NCBI GenBank assembly: GCA_937920255.1
Contig: CALDSL010000308.1
Span: 1 to 21,014, forward strand
DNA: 21,014 nt
Origin: an uncultured Anaerolineaceae bacterium
Lineage (GTDB): Bacteria; Chloroflexota; Anaerolineae; Anaerolineales; Anaerolineaceae
Direction: 5' to 3'
Below the pieces are notes generated by a model. It saw only the letters and a program-made list of their open reading frames with translations. It ran no database searches and was not told where the DNA came from. This document shows positions 1 through 7,462 of this stretch, piece after piece (positions within the stretch are counted from its first letter, which is position 1; every line of letters begins with the position of its first letter). Made by a program: the position numbers and the translations under genes.

Positions 1-77
1 TCGTTGAGCACCAGGCTCATCTCTCCGCGGTTGAGCATGTCTTCGATATCGCGTTCGGTATAAAATGTTTTGGGCAT
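1..77 (-). CDS. N-terminus of an unidentified Eut-operon protein (partial)
   Basis: An open frame starts at ATG 77-75 and runs off the left edge after 25 codons. It begins MPKTFYTERDIEDMLNRGEM, followed by SLVLN. A GGAG sits about 5 nt before the ATG, and the start lies 28 nt after the stop of the preceding BMC-T gene, so it is very likely the next gene of the same operon. The short Thr-Glu-x-x-Ile opening loosely recalls the N-termini of EutQ- or EutT-like proteins, but 25 residues are too few to name it. It reads through the edge without a stop. Confidence 0.6.
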   Translation of the reverse strand, partial: MPKTFYTERDIEDMLNRGEMSLVLN

Positions 78-105
78 GCGCGCTCCGCATCCCGGCGCGG
101 CAAGG

Positions 106-738
106 TTACCTGCCGGTCCGTCCTTCAATATCTTCCAGCGCGCTGACGGCGGCGTTACGCGCGGTCAGCACTTCCGATTCCGTCCCCGACAGCCACATGC
201 GGCCAAAACGACCCACCGAGCTGATGTGGTTGAGCTTGATGGTCGCGCCTTTTTCGGCTTCGTTGAAGGCGTAGTTGATATAGGCTGCCGGGGCGCATTC
301 CAGCACCAACAGCGTCTCGCCCGGCACCAAAATCGAGCCGCGGCGGAAGCGGTTGAGCAGCTGCGCCTGGTACGGGTCGACGTTGGTGATGATCTGGATC
401 GAGGCGATCTCGGGCTTCACCCGGTCTTCGATCTTCAGTCCCAGCCGGTCCAGCACCACGCGCCCGGCTTCCAGCACTTCGGCTTGCGAGCGGGAGTGGA
501 CCTCGAACAGGCCAAATTCGCGCTCGACGATCTGCGCGCCAGGTCGGGCCTCGGTGGCTTTGACGGCAATATCGACCAGGCGGAACACCTCGTTGCCCGG
601 CGCAACTTCAACATACAGGGATGCCATGCCTTCGGTGGGCAGATCACCCTGGGTGATCGTGCCAACAAACGCGGCGTATTGCGGCTGCATCCGGTCAAGA
701 TACGAATAACAACGAAGGGAAAAGGTGTCAGATGCCAT
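106..738 (-). CDS. Tandem-domain BMC-T shell protein, CsoS1D/CcmP-like
   Basis: A 210-residue microcompartment shell protein that should form trimers with pseudo-hexagonal shape and tile the facets of the Eut shell. It has a short N-terminal part (residues 1-37, with SYLDRMQPQYAAFVGT), a first BMC fold (about 38-100) and a second BMC fold (about 112-205). This layout and wording match what I know of CsoS1D and CcmP, the carboxysome shell proteins that stack as double trimers with a wide gated pore. In CsoS1D the gate is a neighbouring Glu-Arg pair; here Glu72-Arg73 stand in the corresponding VEREFG segment. It is clearly different from the EutL gene of the same operon. It follows eutJ by 41 nt and precedes the truncated gene at the left edge. 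BMC-T identity is firm; the CsoS1D/CcmP subtype is from remembered family sequence. Confidence 0.88.
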   Translation of the reverse strand: MASDTFSLRCYSYLDRMQPQYAAFVGTITQGDLPTEGMASLYVEVAPGNEVFRLVDIAVKATEARPGAQIVEREFGLFEVHSRSQAEVLEAGRVVLDRLGLKIEDRVKPEIASIQIITNVDPYQAQLLNRFRRGSILVPGETLLVLECAPAAYINYAFNEAEKGATIKLNHISSVGRFGRMWLSGTESEVLTARNAAVSALEDIEGRTGR

Positions 739-779
739 TCAAAGACCTCAACGTTTTCTGGTTCCTGGCGGCCGGCAGG

Positions 780-1607
780 TCACACAGGTTGGTTATGCAT
801 AGCAATGCCAAGGGGCGTGATAAACAATGGGCTGGCGGGAACGATGGCGCGGATGCCGGTGTAATCCTGCACCACTTCGGCGATGCGCGGGAAGCTGGCG
901 GTTCCGCCTACCAGATAGATCGTATCAATATTATGACCGTTAATGTGCCGTCTGACAATGGATGCGACCTTTTCCATTGTTGGCCGCACAATCGGAAACA
1001 GTTCATTGTGGTTGCGCGGGTCGGTTTTGAGCTTTTCGGCGTCTTCAAACGAGATGTCGCGCGCGCCGGCGATCACCAGCGAGAACTGCGTGCCGCCAGT
1101 GGCTTCGTCGGCGGTGTAGATCTTTTGGCCATCTTTGAAAATTGCTACGCCGGTGGTGCCGCCGCCCACATCCACGATGGCGCCGTCTTGAATTTGCAGC
1201 ACGTTGTTGGCCGCGGTGGGTTCATCCACCAGGCCGGTGCATTCCAGGCCCGCCGCTTCCAGCACGTGCGCGGTGGCGCGTACTTCCACCAGCGGCACAC
1301 CCGGCGGGTAACCGCTGGCCGCGGAAGTGAGCGGGAAACCGAGCCGGTCTTCCACTTTGGCCTTGAGCTGTTTCAGCAGCGCGATCGCGCCCATAAAATC
1401 CACCACCAGGCCGTCGCGCACCACCTGGGCGAACTGGTACGTCCCGGCGATGGGCTGGTAGTCGCGGTCGAGCACCAGCAGCACCGTGTAGGCCGTGCCC
1501 AGGTCGACGCCCACATGCAGCGGCCCGGGGTGGTCATCCGGCACGGCAAACTTTCCGGCCATGATCTGGTCGGTTTTGGCGAGCAGGGCAGTCAGGTTGG
1601 GGTTCAT
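780..1607 (-). CDS. eutJ: Ethanolamine utilization protein EutJ (Hsp70/actin-like ATPase)
   Basis: A 275-residue protein of the actin/Hsp70/hexokinase fold, close to the usual EutJ length (about 278). The phosphate-1 motif is VGVDLGTAYT (about 33-42), the phosphate-2 motif is VDVGGGTTG (about 165-174), and the adenosine motif is YLVGGTASFPR near residue 235. EutJ is assumed to be a chaperone for Eut enzymes or shell assembly, but its exact role is not settled in the family. It lies between the BMC-H gene (41 nt upstream) and the second BMC-T gene. The ATG at 1607-1605 is the natural start, because MNPNLTALLAKTD resembles the short helical opening of known EutJ proteins. Confidence 0.92.
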   Translation of the reverse strand: MNPNLTALLAKTDQIMAGKFAVPDDHPGPLHVGVDLGTAYTVLLVLDRDYQPIAGTYQFAQVVRDGLVVDFMGAIALLKQLKAKVEDRLGFPLTSAASGYPPGVPLVEVRATAHVLEAAGLECTGLVDEPTAANNVLQIQDGAIVDVGGGTTGVAIFKDGQKIYTADEATGGTQFSLVIAGARDISFEDAEKLKTDPRNHNELFPIVRPTMEKVASIVRRHINGHNIDTIYLVGGTASFPRIAEVVQDYTGIRAIVPASPLFITPLGIAMHNQPV

Positions 1608-1648
1608 TGCCCGCCCGCCTGCCCGTCAGCCGGTTCGCGGCACGCCAT

Positions 1649-1975
1649 CTATTCGCCCGACTTTCCGCGACCGCCGAAGCTGCCCTTGCTGCCCTGCGGC
1701 AGGATCATTTCCACATCGCCGTGCGGGCGCGGGATCACATGCACCGACACCAATTCGCCCACGCGCTTGGCCGCGGCTGCGCCGGCGTCCGTCGCGGCTT
1801 TGACCGCGCCGACGTCACCGCGTACCATCACTGTCACCAGGCCACCGCCCACGTACTCGCTGCCAATCAGGCTGACATTGGCGGCTTTGACCATCGCGTC
1901 CGCGGCTTCGATTGCGCCGACCAGGCCTTTGGTTTCCACCATTCCTAAAGCGATCATTCCTGCATCAATTGCCAT
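1649..1975 (-). CDS. eutM: BMC-H hexameric shell protein (EutM/PduA type)
   Basis: A 108-residue single-domain shell protein expected to form the hexamers that make up most facets of the compartment. Family hallmarks are ALGMVETKG (9-17), [11 protein letters not shown] (24-34), the pore loop with Gly43-Gly44-Gly45, and [15 protein letters not shown] followed by SVHVIPRPH. EutM and PduA usually end soon after an ILPQG-like segment. Here about 14 more residues follow, rich in Gly, Ser and basic residues, which should form a flexible tail. The start has an AAGGAGG Shine-Dalgarno at about 1981-1987, the strongest in the operon, as expected for the most abundant shell subunit. It is the only BMC-H gene in the window. 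EutM and PduA are hard to separate by sequence; context favours eutM. Confidence 0.93.
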   Translation of the reverse strand: MAIDAGMIALGMVETKGLVGAIEAADAMVKAANVSLIGSEYVGGGLVTVMVRGDVGAVKAATDAGAAAAKRVGELVSVHVIPRPHGDVEMILPQGSKGSFGGRGKSGE

Positions 1976-2018
1976 TTCATCCTCCTTGAGATATCAAACT
2001 GGTACTGGGTTTCCAAAA

Positions 2019-2675
2019 TTAGTAGTGCATGGGGTTCTGCGCGATTTCCAGAACCGTTTCACGAAAGGCGCTGGCTGCCGCGCGGCAGGCCGGCTGGTCG
2101 CCGGTGACCATGACGCCCATGTAATTGGTTTCGGACGGCGGGGGCGTGAAGGATACGATGCGCACCGCCGCGGCTTTCAGCGCCGCGTCCAGCGCCACCA
2201 TGCCTTCCAGCGGTGGCGCGATCATATAGGCGATCGGGTCGCCCAGCCGGATACCGCACACTTTGGAGAGGTACGACCCGGTGCGCGAGATCACGTGCTG
2301 GAAAAAAGCGATCGAATCATCCTCGTTGGCCGAATACCATACCGCTTCGTTGCGCAGGTATTCCAGCGCGGCGTTGACTCCGGCGCGCACCTCGGAAGGC
2401 GACGGCCCGGCCAGGATGGCGATAATCTCGCCCGACAGCTTGCCGGAAGCATGTTTTGCGCCGGCGTAGAAAGAATGCGCGTAGACAACTTCCACATCCG
2501 CCATCTTGGTGGCTTCGTCAATTGAGACGTATAGCGCGTCGTCGTTGTCGGCGGTGATCAGGCCAATCGAGCGCTGTTCGGGGCGCAGGCTGAGCGCGGC
2601 AGCCATATCCGCGTCCACATTGGAAATAATGCGGACGGCCAGGGCGTTGGCGTAAATCGGATCGAGGGTTCCCAT
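2019..2675 (-). CDS. eutL: BMC-T shell protein EutL
   Basis: A 218-residue tandem-domain (circularly permuted) shell protein, practically the length of E. coli EutL (219). EutL forms trimers with three small pores and a central gate that can open. The N-terminal half contains SNVDADMAAALSL and ITADNDDALYVSIDEATKMADVE split over residues 18-62; Asp45-Asp46 fall where, from memory, EutL has acidic residues lining the small ethanolamine-binding pores. The C-terminal half contains RTGSYLSKVCGI and ALDAALKAAAVRIVSFTPPPSETN (in two parts), typical of the family. The start ATG follows an AGGAGG Shine-Dalgarno and lies 8 nt after the eutC stop, so translation is probably linked. Confidence 0.95.
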   Translation of the reverse strand: MGTLDPIYANALAVRIISNVDADMAAALSLRPEQRSIGLITADNDDALYVSIDEATKMADVEVVYAHSFYAGAKHASGKLSGEIIAILAGPSPSEVRAGVNAALEYLRNEAVWYSANEDDSIAFFQHVISRTGSYLSKVCGIRLGDPIAYMIAPPLEGMVALDAALKAAAVRIVSFTPPPSETNYMGVMVTGDQPACRAAASAFRETVLEIAQNPMHY

Positions 2676-2683
2676 CGCGCCTC

Positions 2684-3712
2684 CTATTGCCCCACCAGCT
2701 TGAGTTTTACGCCAGAGGCCTGGTGGCGGATCATGTTCTGCGCCATCTGGATCACCACCGCGCCGGCTTCGAGCGGGTTGGTGCCGCCGCCTTCAAAGAT
2801 ATTGCAGATCACGTTGCGGTCGGCGTCGTTATCGCCAGCTTTGGGGCGGAAGGCCATGTAGGCGCTCATGCTTTCGGCGCGGCCCAATCCCGGCCGCTCG
2901 CCGATCAGCAGCACCACCACATCGGGGTTGAGAAGTTCGCCGATGTCGTTGAGCACGCCCACGCGGCAGTACTGGATGTAAAACGGCGTGCCCAGCGCCA
3001 GCCCGGCCGACTGCGCGCCCTGGCGGATGACCGGGAAGATCTGGCGCAGGTTGGCCTCGATGGCGGCGGCGCTCAGCCCGTCGCCGACGCACACCTGCAG
3101 GTTGGCCCCGCGCGCGCATTTTTCGGCGATGATGCGCCGGCTGTCATCGTTGAGCGAGCGTCCCAGATCTGGCCGCAGCAGGTACTCCTGCTTGCCGCCG
3201 GTTACGCGCGTCTGCACTGTGAACAGGCCGAATTCGTCCAGCAGCTTCGGATCAACATTGCGCATGAGCGCATCCTGGGTCACGGCGTGGTCGGCTTGCA
3301 GCAGGAGCTGGGCGGTGGTGCGATAGCGCGGCCCTGCGCGGCCAACGCCGATGCGCGCCGTGGTTGAGGCGATCATCGACTCCAGCGCCTGGGGGTTGAC
3401 CGGCCTGGCCACGCCCGGCTGGACGCGCCGCTGCGCTTCGGTCGGGTCGGGCAGGTCGATGCGCAGTTCGCCGGAAGGCGGAGCAGGTTGGGCGGGCTTA
3501 GCAGACGGAGCCGCCGGCAGTGGGGCGAGCACCGGGGCGGGGAAAGCGGCCGCGCGCGTGGGCTGCGCCGGGGCTGGCTGGACCTGTGGTGCTGCTTGTG
3601 GCTGGGGCGCAGGCGGTGTCTCGGCGCGCGGCGGCGCGGACTGCTCTGGCTGCAGGGCCAGCAGTTCGCGTACCACCGCGTCGACAATTGCGTTGAGCCG
3701 GGCTTCGTCCAC
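2684..3712 (-). CDS. eutC: Ethanolamine ammonia-lyase small subunit EutC
   Basis: The small subunit of B12-dependent ethanolamine ammonia-lyase, which with EutB converts ethanolamine to acetaldehyde and ammonia inside the microcompartment. The catalytic region (about 105-342) has the family pattern, including QVCVGDGLSAAAIEAN, VVVLLIGERPGLGRAESMS and a C-terminal GGGTNPLEAGA segment. At 342 residues it is about 45 longer than E. coli EutC (295). The excess is a Pro/Ala/Gln-rich stretch at residues 24-80 behind an amphipathic N-terminal helix (MDEARLNAIVDAVVRELLAL). A short N-terminal helix of EutC is known to target cargo into Eut shells. The start codon is GTG (3712-3710), with GAGG six bases upstream across the eutB stop; only 3 nt separate eutB and eutC, so they are translationally coupled. 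Confidence 0.95.
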   Translation of the reverse strand: MDEARLNAIVDAVVRELLALQPEQSAPPRAETPPAPQPQAAPQVQPAPAQPTRAAAFPAPVLAPLPAAPSAKPAQPAPPSGELRIDLPDPTEAQRRVQPGVARPVNPQALESMIASTTARIGVGRAGPRYRTTAQLLLQADHAVTQDALMRNVDPKLLDEFGLFTVQTRVTGGKQEYLLRPDLGRSLNDDSRRIIAEKCARGANLQVCVGDGLSAAAIEANLRQIFPVIRQGAQSAGLALGTPFYIQYCRVGVLNDIGELLNPDVVVLLIGERPGLGRAESMSAYMAFRPKAGDNDADRNVICNIFEGGGTNPLEAGAVVIQMAQNMIRHQASGVKLKLVGQ

Positions 3713-3715
3713 CGC

Positions 3716-5083
3716 TTACCTCTTCAAGAATAACGTAGGATCCCCGGCGCGTCCCGTCAGGATCCCATTTTTCATCAGCCCCAGCGATTCCATCCACTGC
3801 TCGAATTCCGGCGCGGGGCGCAGCTTAAGTAATTGGCGCAACGCGGCCGTGTCGTGGAAGGATGTGCACTGGTACGAGAGCATCGAGTCATCCCCCATGG
3901 GGATCCCCATAAAATAGTTGCAGCCGGCGGCAGCCAGCATCACCGCCAGGTTTTCGATCGCGTTCTGGTCGGCGCGGGCGTGGTTGGTGTAGCACGCGTC
4001 GCAGCCCATGGGGATGCCGGTCAGCTTGCCCATGAAGTGATCTTCCAGCCCGGCGCGCTGGATCTGGCGCGCGTCGTACAGGTATTCCGGGCCGATAAAC
4101 CCGACCACGGTGTTGACCTGAAACGGATTGTAGCGTTTGGCCAGCCCGTAGTTGCGCGCCTCCATCGTCAGTTGATCCCAGCCGTTGTGCGCGTTGGCTG
4201 AAAGCGCCGACCCCTGCCCGGTTTCAAAGTACATATACGACGGACCGGTGGGGAAGCAGTATTTTTTGGCCAGCGCGTCAGCTTCATCCAGCATATCCAC
4301 CGAGATGCCGAATGACCGGTTGCCTTTCTGCGACCCGCAGATCGACTGGAACACCAGCCCCACCGGTGACCCCGAGCGCATGCACTGCATCTGCGTGGTT
4401 ACATGTGCCAGCACGCAGTTCTGGGTGGGGATTTCCCAGGTGCGGATCACGTCGTAGGTCATATCCAGCAGCCGCGAGACCGAACTGTAACTGTCATCCG
4501 CGGGGTTGATGCCGATGACCGAGTCGCCCGAACCGTAGGAAAGCCCCTCATACAGCTCGGCACGGATGCCCTCGGGTGAGTCAACCGGGTGGTTGGGCTG
4601 ATTGCGGCTGGAGAGCGTGCCCGCCAGCCCGATGGTGTTGTTGCAGTGCGCGCTGACGCGGATCTTACTGGCGCCATACATCAGGTCCATGTTGGACATC
4701 AACTTGGTCACCGCGGCGATCATCTCGGCGGTCAGGCCATTGGAGATACGGCGGATCATCTCGCCGGTGGTGGTGTCAGCCAGCAGCCACTCGCGGAATT
4801 CTCCCACCGTCCAGTCTTTGATTTCGTTGTAAACGGTCTCATTGACCGCATCCTCAATCACGCGCGTGACTTCATCCTGGTCATATGGTACGGCCGGGTT
4901 TTGGCGCAGCACCCACAGCGGCACTTCGGCCAGCACAAAGCGCGCGGCGGCGCGTTCCGCGGTGGTATCCGCGGCCACTCCGGCCAGCTGGTCGCCTGAT
5001 TTTTCCTCGTTGGCCTTGCCCATCAGGATGCGCAAGTCGGGAAATTCGTAGGTTTTGCCGAAAAGCTTGGTTCTCAGGAGCAT
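3716..5083 (-). CDS. eutB: Ethanolamine ammonia-lyase large subunit EutB
   Basis: The catalytic TIM-barrel subunit of adenosylcobalamin-dependent ethanolamine ammonia-lyase. At 455 residues it is essentially the length of E. coli EutB (453). Residues known for substrate and radical chemistry in the E. coli enzyme are present at the same numbers: Arg160 and Gln162 (SSRNQP), Asn193 (GINPADD), Glu287 (YFETGQG) and Asp362 (GCDACYTNH). The protein is therefore expected to be fully active. It lies 18 nt after eutA and 3 nt before eutC. The start ATG (5083-5081) gives the expected MLLRTKLFGKTYEF opening; its Shine-Dalgarno (GGGG) is weaker than those of the shell genes. Confidence 0.98.
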   Translation of the reverse strand: MLLRTKLFGKTYEFPDLRILMGKANEEKSGDQLAGVAADTTAERAAARFVLAEVPLWVLRQNPAVPYDQDEVTRVIEDAVNETVYNEIKDWTVGEFREWLLADTTTGEMIRRISNGLTAEMIAAVTKLMSNMDLMYGASKIRVSAHCNNTIGLAGTLSSRNQPNHPVDSPEGIRAELYEGLSYGSGDSVIGINPADDSYSSVSRLLDMTYDVIRTWEIPTQNCVLAHVTTQMQCMRSGSPVGLVFQSICGSQKGNRSFGISVDMLDEADALAKKYCFPTGPSYMYFETGQGSALSANAHNGWDQLTMEARNYGLAKRYNPFQVNTVVGFIGPEYLYDARQIQRAGLEDHFMGKLTGIPMGCDACYTNHARADQNAIENLAVMLAAAGCNYFMGIPMGDDSMLSYQCTSFHDTAALRQLLKLRPAPEFEQWMESLGLMKNGILTGRAGDPTLFLKR

Positions 5084-5101
5084 AATACCCCGGGTACCGC
5101 G

Positions 5102-6541
5102 TTAATGATAGAAGATCAGTGTCTTGACGCTAACTGGCACCACACGTCCGTCCAACAGCGGGGCGCCGATATCGATATAATCCCCTTCTTCCAAGCCAAT
5201 CTGGTCAATGACCAGCAGCGGCCGGTGGGGGTCCTTGCCTTTAATCGTTTGTCCGAGAGCCTGCGCGTAATCGCGCTCAATTATGACGATAAGGGGGTGG
5301 TGCGGCGGAAGTTCCTGGCTGGCAAACTGCACCAGGCTGTCCGCGAGAGCAGTAAGGGTATTGTAATCGAACTGTTGTTTGAAATCAACCGCCACGGCAA
5401 ACTTGTCCGACAATGTGTCGATATCCCAGCGCTGCAGCGCCGCGCGGATGGCCCCGGCCACCGCACCGGCTTGCCCGGCCGGGATCGCCGGGCGAATGAC
5501 CGGCAAATTGCGCAGCGGCAGGATCTCCCGCTCAGCCCAGATGGTGGAGCCGGAGAGCGAAACGGTCTGCGCGCTGGCGCCCAGCACCGTGGCGCGCATC
5601 ATCTCGGCCGGCTTGACGACTTCATAGGCGCTCAGGGCAGGGTGGCGGCGCAGGCTTTCCGCTAGCAGCGGGCCGACGTCATTGTAGATGGCCGCGTCCG
5701 CGACGGTGGAAATGGGCGCTGGAGCATAGTAATACTGACCGATGCCGCCGGAGAACATCAGCACCGTGCCCTTGCTGGATATCGCCGCCGGCGGAGTGAG
5801 ATACAGGCGGCTGGCCAGCGGCGAGGCAGTGCCTTCGATCAACTCGACGGTCAGATTCGCCATGCAGTCGGTGAAGCGGCGCAGGTCGGCCAGCGAAGGC
5901 GTGTCTCCCGGCGCGAGCGGCAGGCTCAGGCTGTCGAGGATGGCGCGCGCCGGGTCGGCGATGTGGGTGATGCGCCCCGAACCGCGGTCAATTTCCAGAA
6001 TGCGCCCGCCGTAATTCATAGCCGCGGCCGCAACCAGCTTGCCGGTGTCAAAGATGGCGCTGTTGGCGCTGCCGCCGCCGATATCGATATTGGTGACCCG
6101 CGCGAAGTACTTCTGCGAGTACTGCGCCGCGCCCGAACCACGCCCTGCGATCATCGATTCCAGGTTGGGCCCAGCCACGGTGACCACGAACTCGCCCGCC
6201 ATGCCGCCCAACGCCTGCAAGATTTCATCGGCATTGCGCTTCTTGGCCGTTTCACCGGTGATGATCACTGCCCCGGTTTCCACCTCGCCCGGCGCGTAAC
6301 CGGCGGAGCTGTATTCGCGCTGCACCAGTTCCATCAGCCGGGGCACATCAATGCTTTCGCGCCCCACCAGCGGGGTCATATACACTGGCGACTGGTAGAG
6401 CACCGTCTTATCCGAGATGTTGATGCGCGGAATTTGCCCCGGCCGGGCGGTATCGGAGAGTTCCAGGCGCGAGAAAACCACCTGTGTGGTGGTGGTGCCA
6501 ACATCGATCCCAACGGATAACATTGAGCGCAGTCCGGGCAT
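5102..6541 (-). CDS. eutA: Ethanolamine ammonia-lyase reactivating factor EutA
   Basis: An Hsp70/actin-fold ATPase that removes inactivated cobalamin from EutBC so that fresh adenosylcobalamin can bind. The ATP-binding motifs are SVGIDVGTTTTQVVF near the N-terminus, TNIDIGGGSANSAIF in the middle and LMFSGGIGQYYYAP later. The frame stays open upstream to a TTG at 6616 (504 residues), but that start lacks a usable Shine-Dalgarno and adds 25 residues not seen in the family. ATG 6541-6539 gives 479 residues beginning MPGLRSMLSVGID and fits better (E. coli EutA is 467); ATG 6523 is also possible. It is the first gene of the eut operon. No B12 riboswitch or EutVW-type hairpins are visible ahead of it. 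Confidence 0.93.
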   Translation of the reverse strand: MPGLRSMLSVGIDVGTTTTQVVFSRLELSDTARPGQIPRINISDKTVLYQSPVYMTPLVGRESIDVPRLMELVQREYSSAGYAPGEVETGAVIITGETAKKRNADEILQALGGMAGEFVVTVAGPNLESMIAGRGSGAAQYSQKYFARVTNIDIGGGSANSAIFDTGKLVAAAAMNYGGRILEIDRGSGRITHIADPARAILDSLSLPLAPGDTPSLADLRRFTDCMANLTVELIEGTASPLASRLYLTPPAAISSKGTVLMFSGGIGQYYYAPAPISTVADAAIYNDVGPLLAESLRRHPALSAYEVVKPAEMMRATVLGASAQTVSLSGSTIWAEREILPLRNLPVIRPAIPAGQAGAVAGAIRAALQRWDIDTLSDKFAVAVDFKQQFDYNTLTALADSLVQFASQELPPHHPLIVIIERDYAQALGQTIKGKDPHRPLLVIDQIGLEEGDYIDIGAPLLDGRVVPVSVKTLIFYH

Positions 6542-6604
6542 GCGGTCAAGAGCCTTTGCAGGGGTTTGGGTAGTAGTCCGGTACGGCCGGATCTCCACGG
6601 TTAA

Positions 6605-6676
6605 TTGTACGCCCAACCTGATTTCAGTGGGCTGAAAAACCAGGCCTTCGTGTGCATTTTAGTCTACAATCTACAA
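6605..6676. promoter_or_regulatory. Divergent control region between eutA and the P-loop gene
   Basis: This short spacer must hold promoters for both directions. On the minus strand TACAAT (6610-6605) is a possible -10 for the eut operon, giving a leader of about 55 nt to the preferred eutA ATG. On the plus strand TACAAT (6665-6670) is a possible -10 for the P-loop gene, and it lies inside a tandem 7-bp repeat TCTACAA (6663-6669 and 6670-6676). A perfect dyad TTTCAG-TGGG-CTGAAA (6622-6637) sits just upstream of the minus-strand -10 and could bind a regulator. No convincing -35 box was found for either direction. Confidence 0.45.
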
Positions 6677-6704
6677 AGAAGAAGAAAAAACAGTAAAGAG
6701 GGGC

Positions 6705-7436
6705 ATGATGACTGAACCTGTATTCAATGTATTACTGTTGATCGCCCGCCCGGCGGCCGGAAAAAGCGAAATCATCCACTATCTCAAAAAAACGTCGCCA
6801 GACGAGCGCCGCCAGCGCTTTCACGTGGGCATGCTGGACGAAATCGACGACTTCCCCATGCTTTGGGCCTGGTTTGAAGAAGACCGCATCCTGGCCGAAA
6901 TGGGCAAACCCCGCCTGCACACCGACGAGCAGGGGGATTTTCGTTGGAATTACCTGTGGGATGTGCTCATCCGGCGCATTTCGCTGGAATATCACAAGCG
7001 ACAGCGTGATTATCCCATCCACGGCCAGCCGGTGACGGCCATGATCGAGTTTGCGCGCGGGGTGGAGCACGGCGGTTTTCGCCAGGCGTTCGAACACCTT
7101 TCCCGCGAAGTGCTGCGGGGCGCCGCCATTATGTACATCGATGTGTCGTACACCGAATCGCTGCGCAAGAACCGCAAGCGCTTCAACCCCGATCGCCCTG
7201 ACAGCATTCTCGAGCATGGTCTTTCGGACGAAAAATTGGAACGCATTTATTTCGAAGTGGACTGGCACGAGCTATCCGGTGGCCAGCCGCACGGGCGCCT
7301 GGAGATCCAGGGCATTCCGGTACCCTTTGTGGTATTCGAGAACGAGGACGACGTCACCACCCAGGGCGGCGATGCGCTGGACGTGCGCCTGGAGCAGCGC
7401 CTCAACACCCTATGGGAGCTGTACACCGGTCGGTAG
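6705..7436 (+). CDS. P-loop NTPase-like protein of unknown function
   Basis: A 243-residue soluble protein I do not recognise by name. The N-terminus NVLLLIARPAAGKSEI (8-23) is a hydrophobic strand followed by a Walker A-like loop with Gly19-Lys20-Ser21, in which the usual first Gly is Ala14. This resembles small nucleotide kinases or AAA-like ATPases. No sharp Walker B is evident; IMYIDVSYTES (about 141-151) is a candidate strand ending in Asp. The rest is charged and mixed alpha/beta. The start is ATG 6705 or the adjacent ATG 6708, after AGAGGGG; the second has better spacing. It is transcribed divergently from eutA, which hints at shared control but gives no function. Confidence 0.75.
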   Translation: MMTEPVFNVLLLIARPAAGKSEIIHYLKKTSPDERRQRFHVGMLDEIDDFPMLWAWFEEDRILAEMGKPRLHTDEQGDFRWNYLWDVLIRRISLEYHKRQRDYPIHGQPVTAMIEFARGVEHGGFRQAFEHLSREVLRGAAIMYIDVSYTESLRKNRKRFNPDRPDSILEHGLSDEKLERIYFEVDWHELSGGQPHGRLEIQGIPVPFVVFENEDDVTTQGGDALDVRLEQRLNTLWELYTGR

Positions 7437-7462
7437 GAAAATAGACATATTCGGGAACAATT

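Noticed and set aside
70..2525. Long plus-strand open frames, up to 597 codons, across the shell genes
   Set aside because: They lie antisense to clearly identified eutJ, eutM, eutL and BMC-T genes, have no family features and are Arg/His-rich, as expected from third-position GC bias.
5102..6616. eutA starting at TTG 6616
   Set aside because: No usable Shine-Dalgarno, and the extra 25 residues are not part of the family; ATG 6541 is better.
6541..6704. Cobalamin riboswitch or EutVW antiterminator hairpins before eutA
   Set aside because: The leader is short and shows neither a B12-box-like sequence nor paired terminator/antiterminator hairpins.
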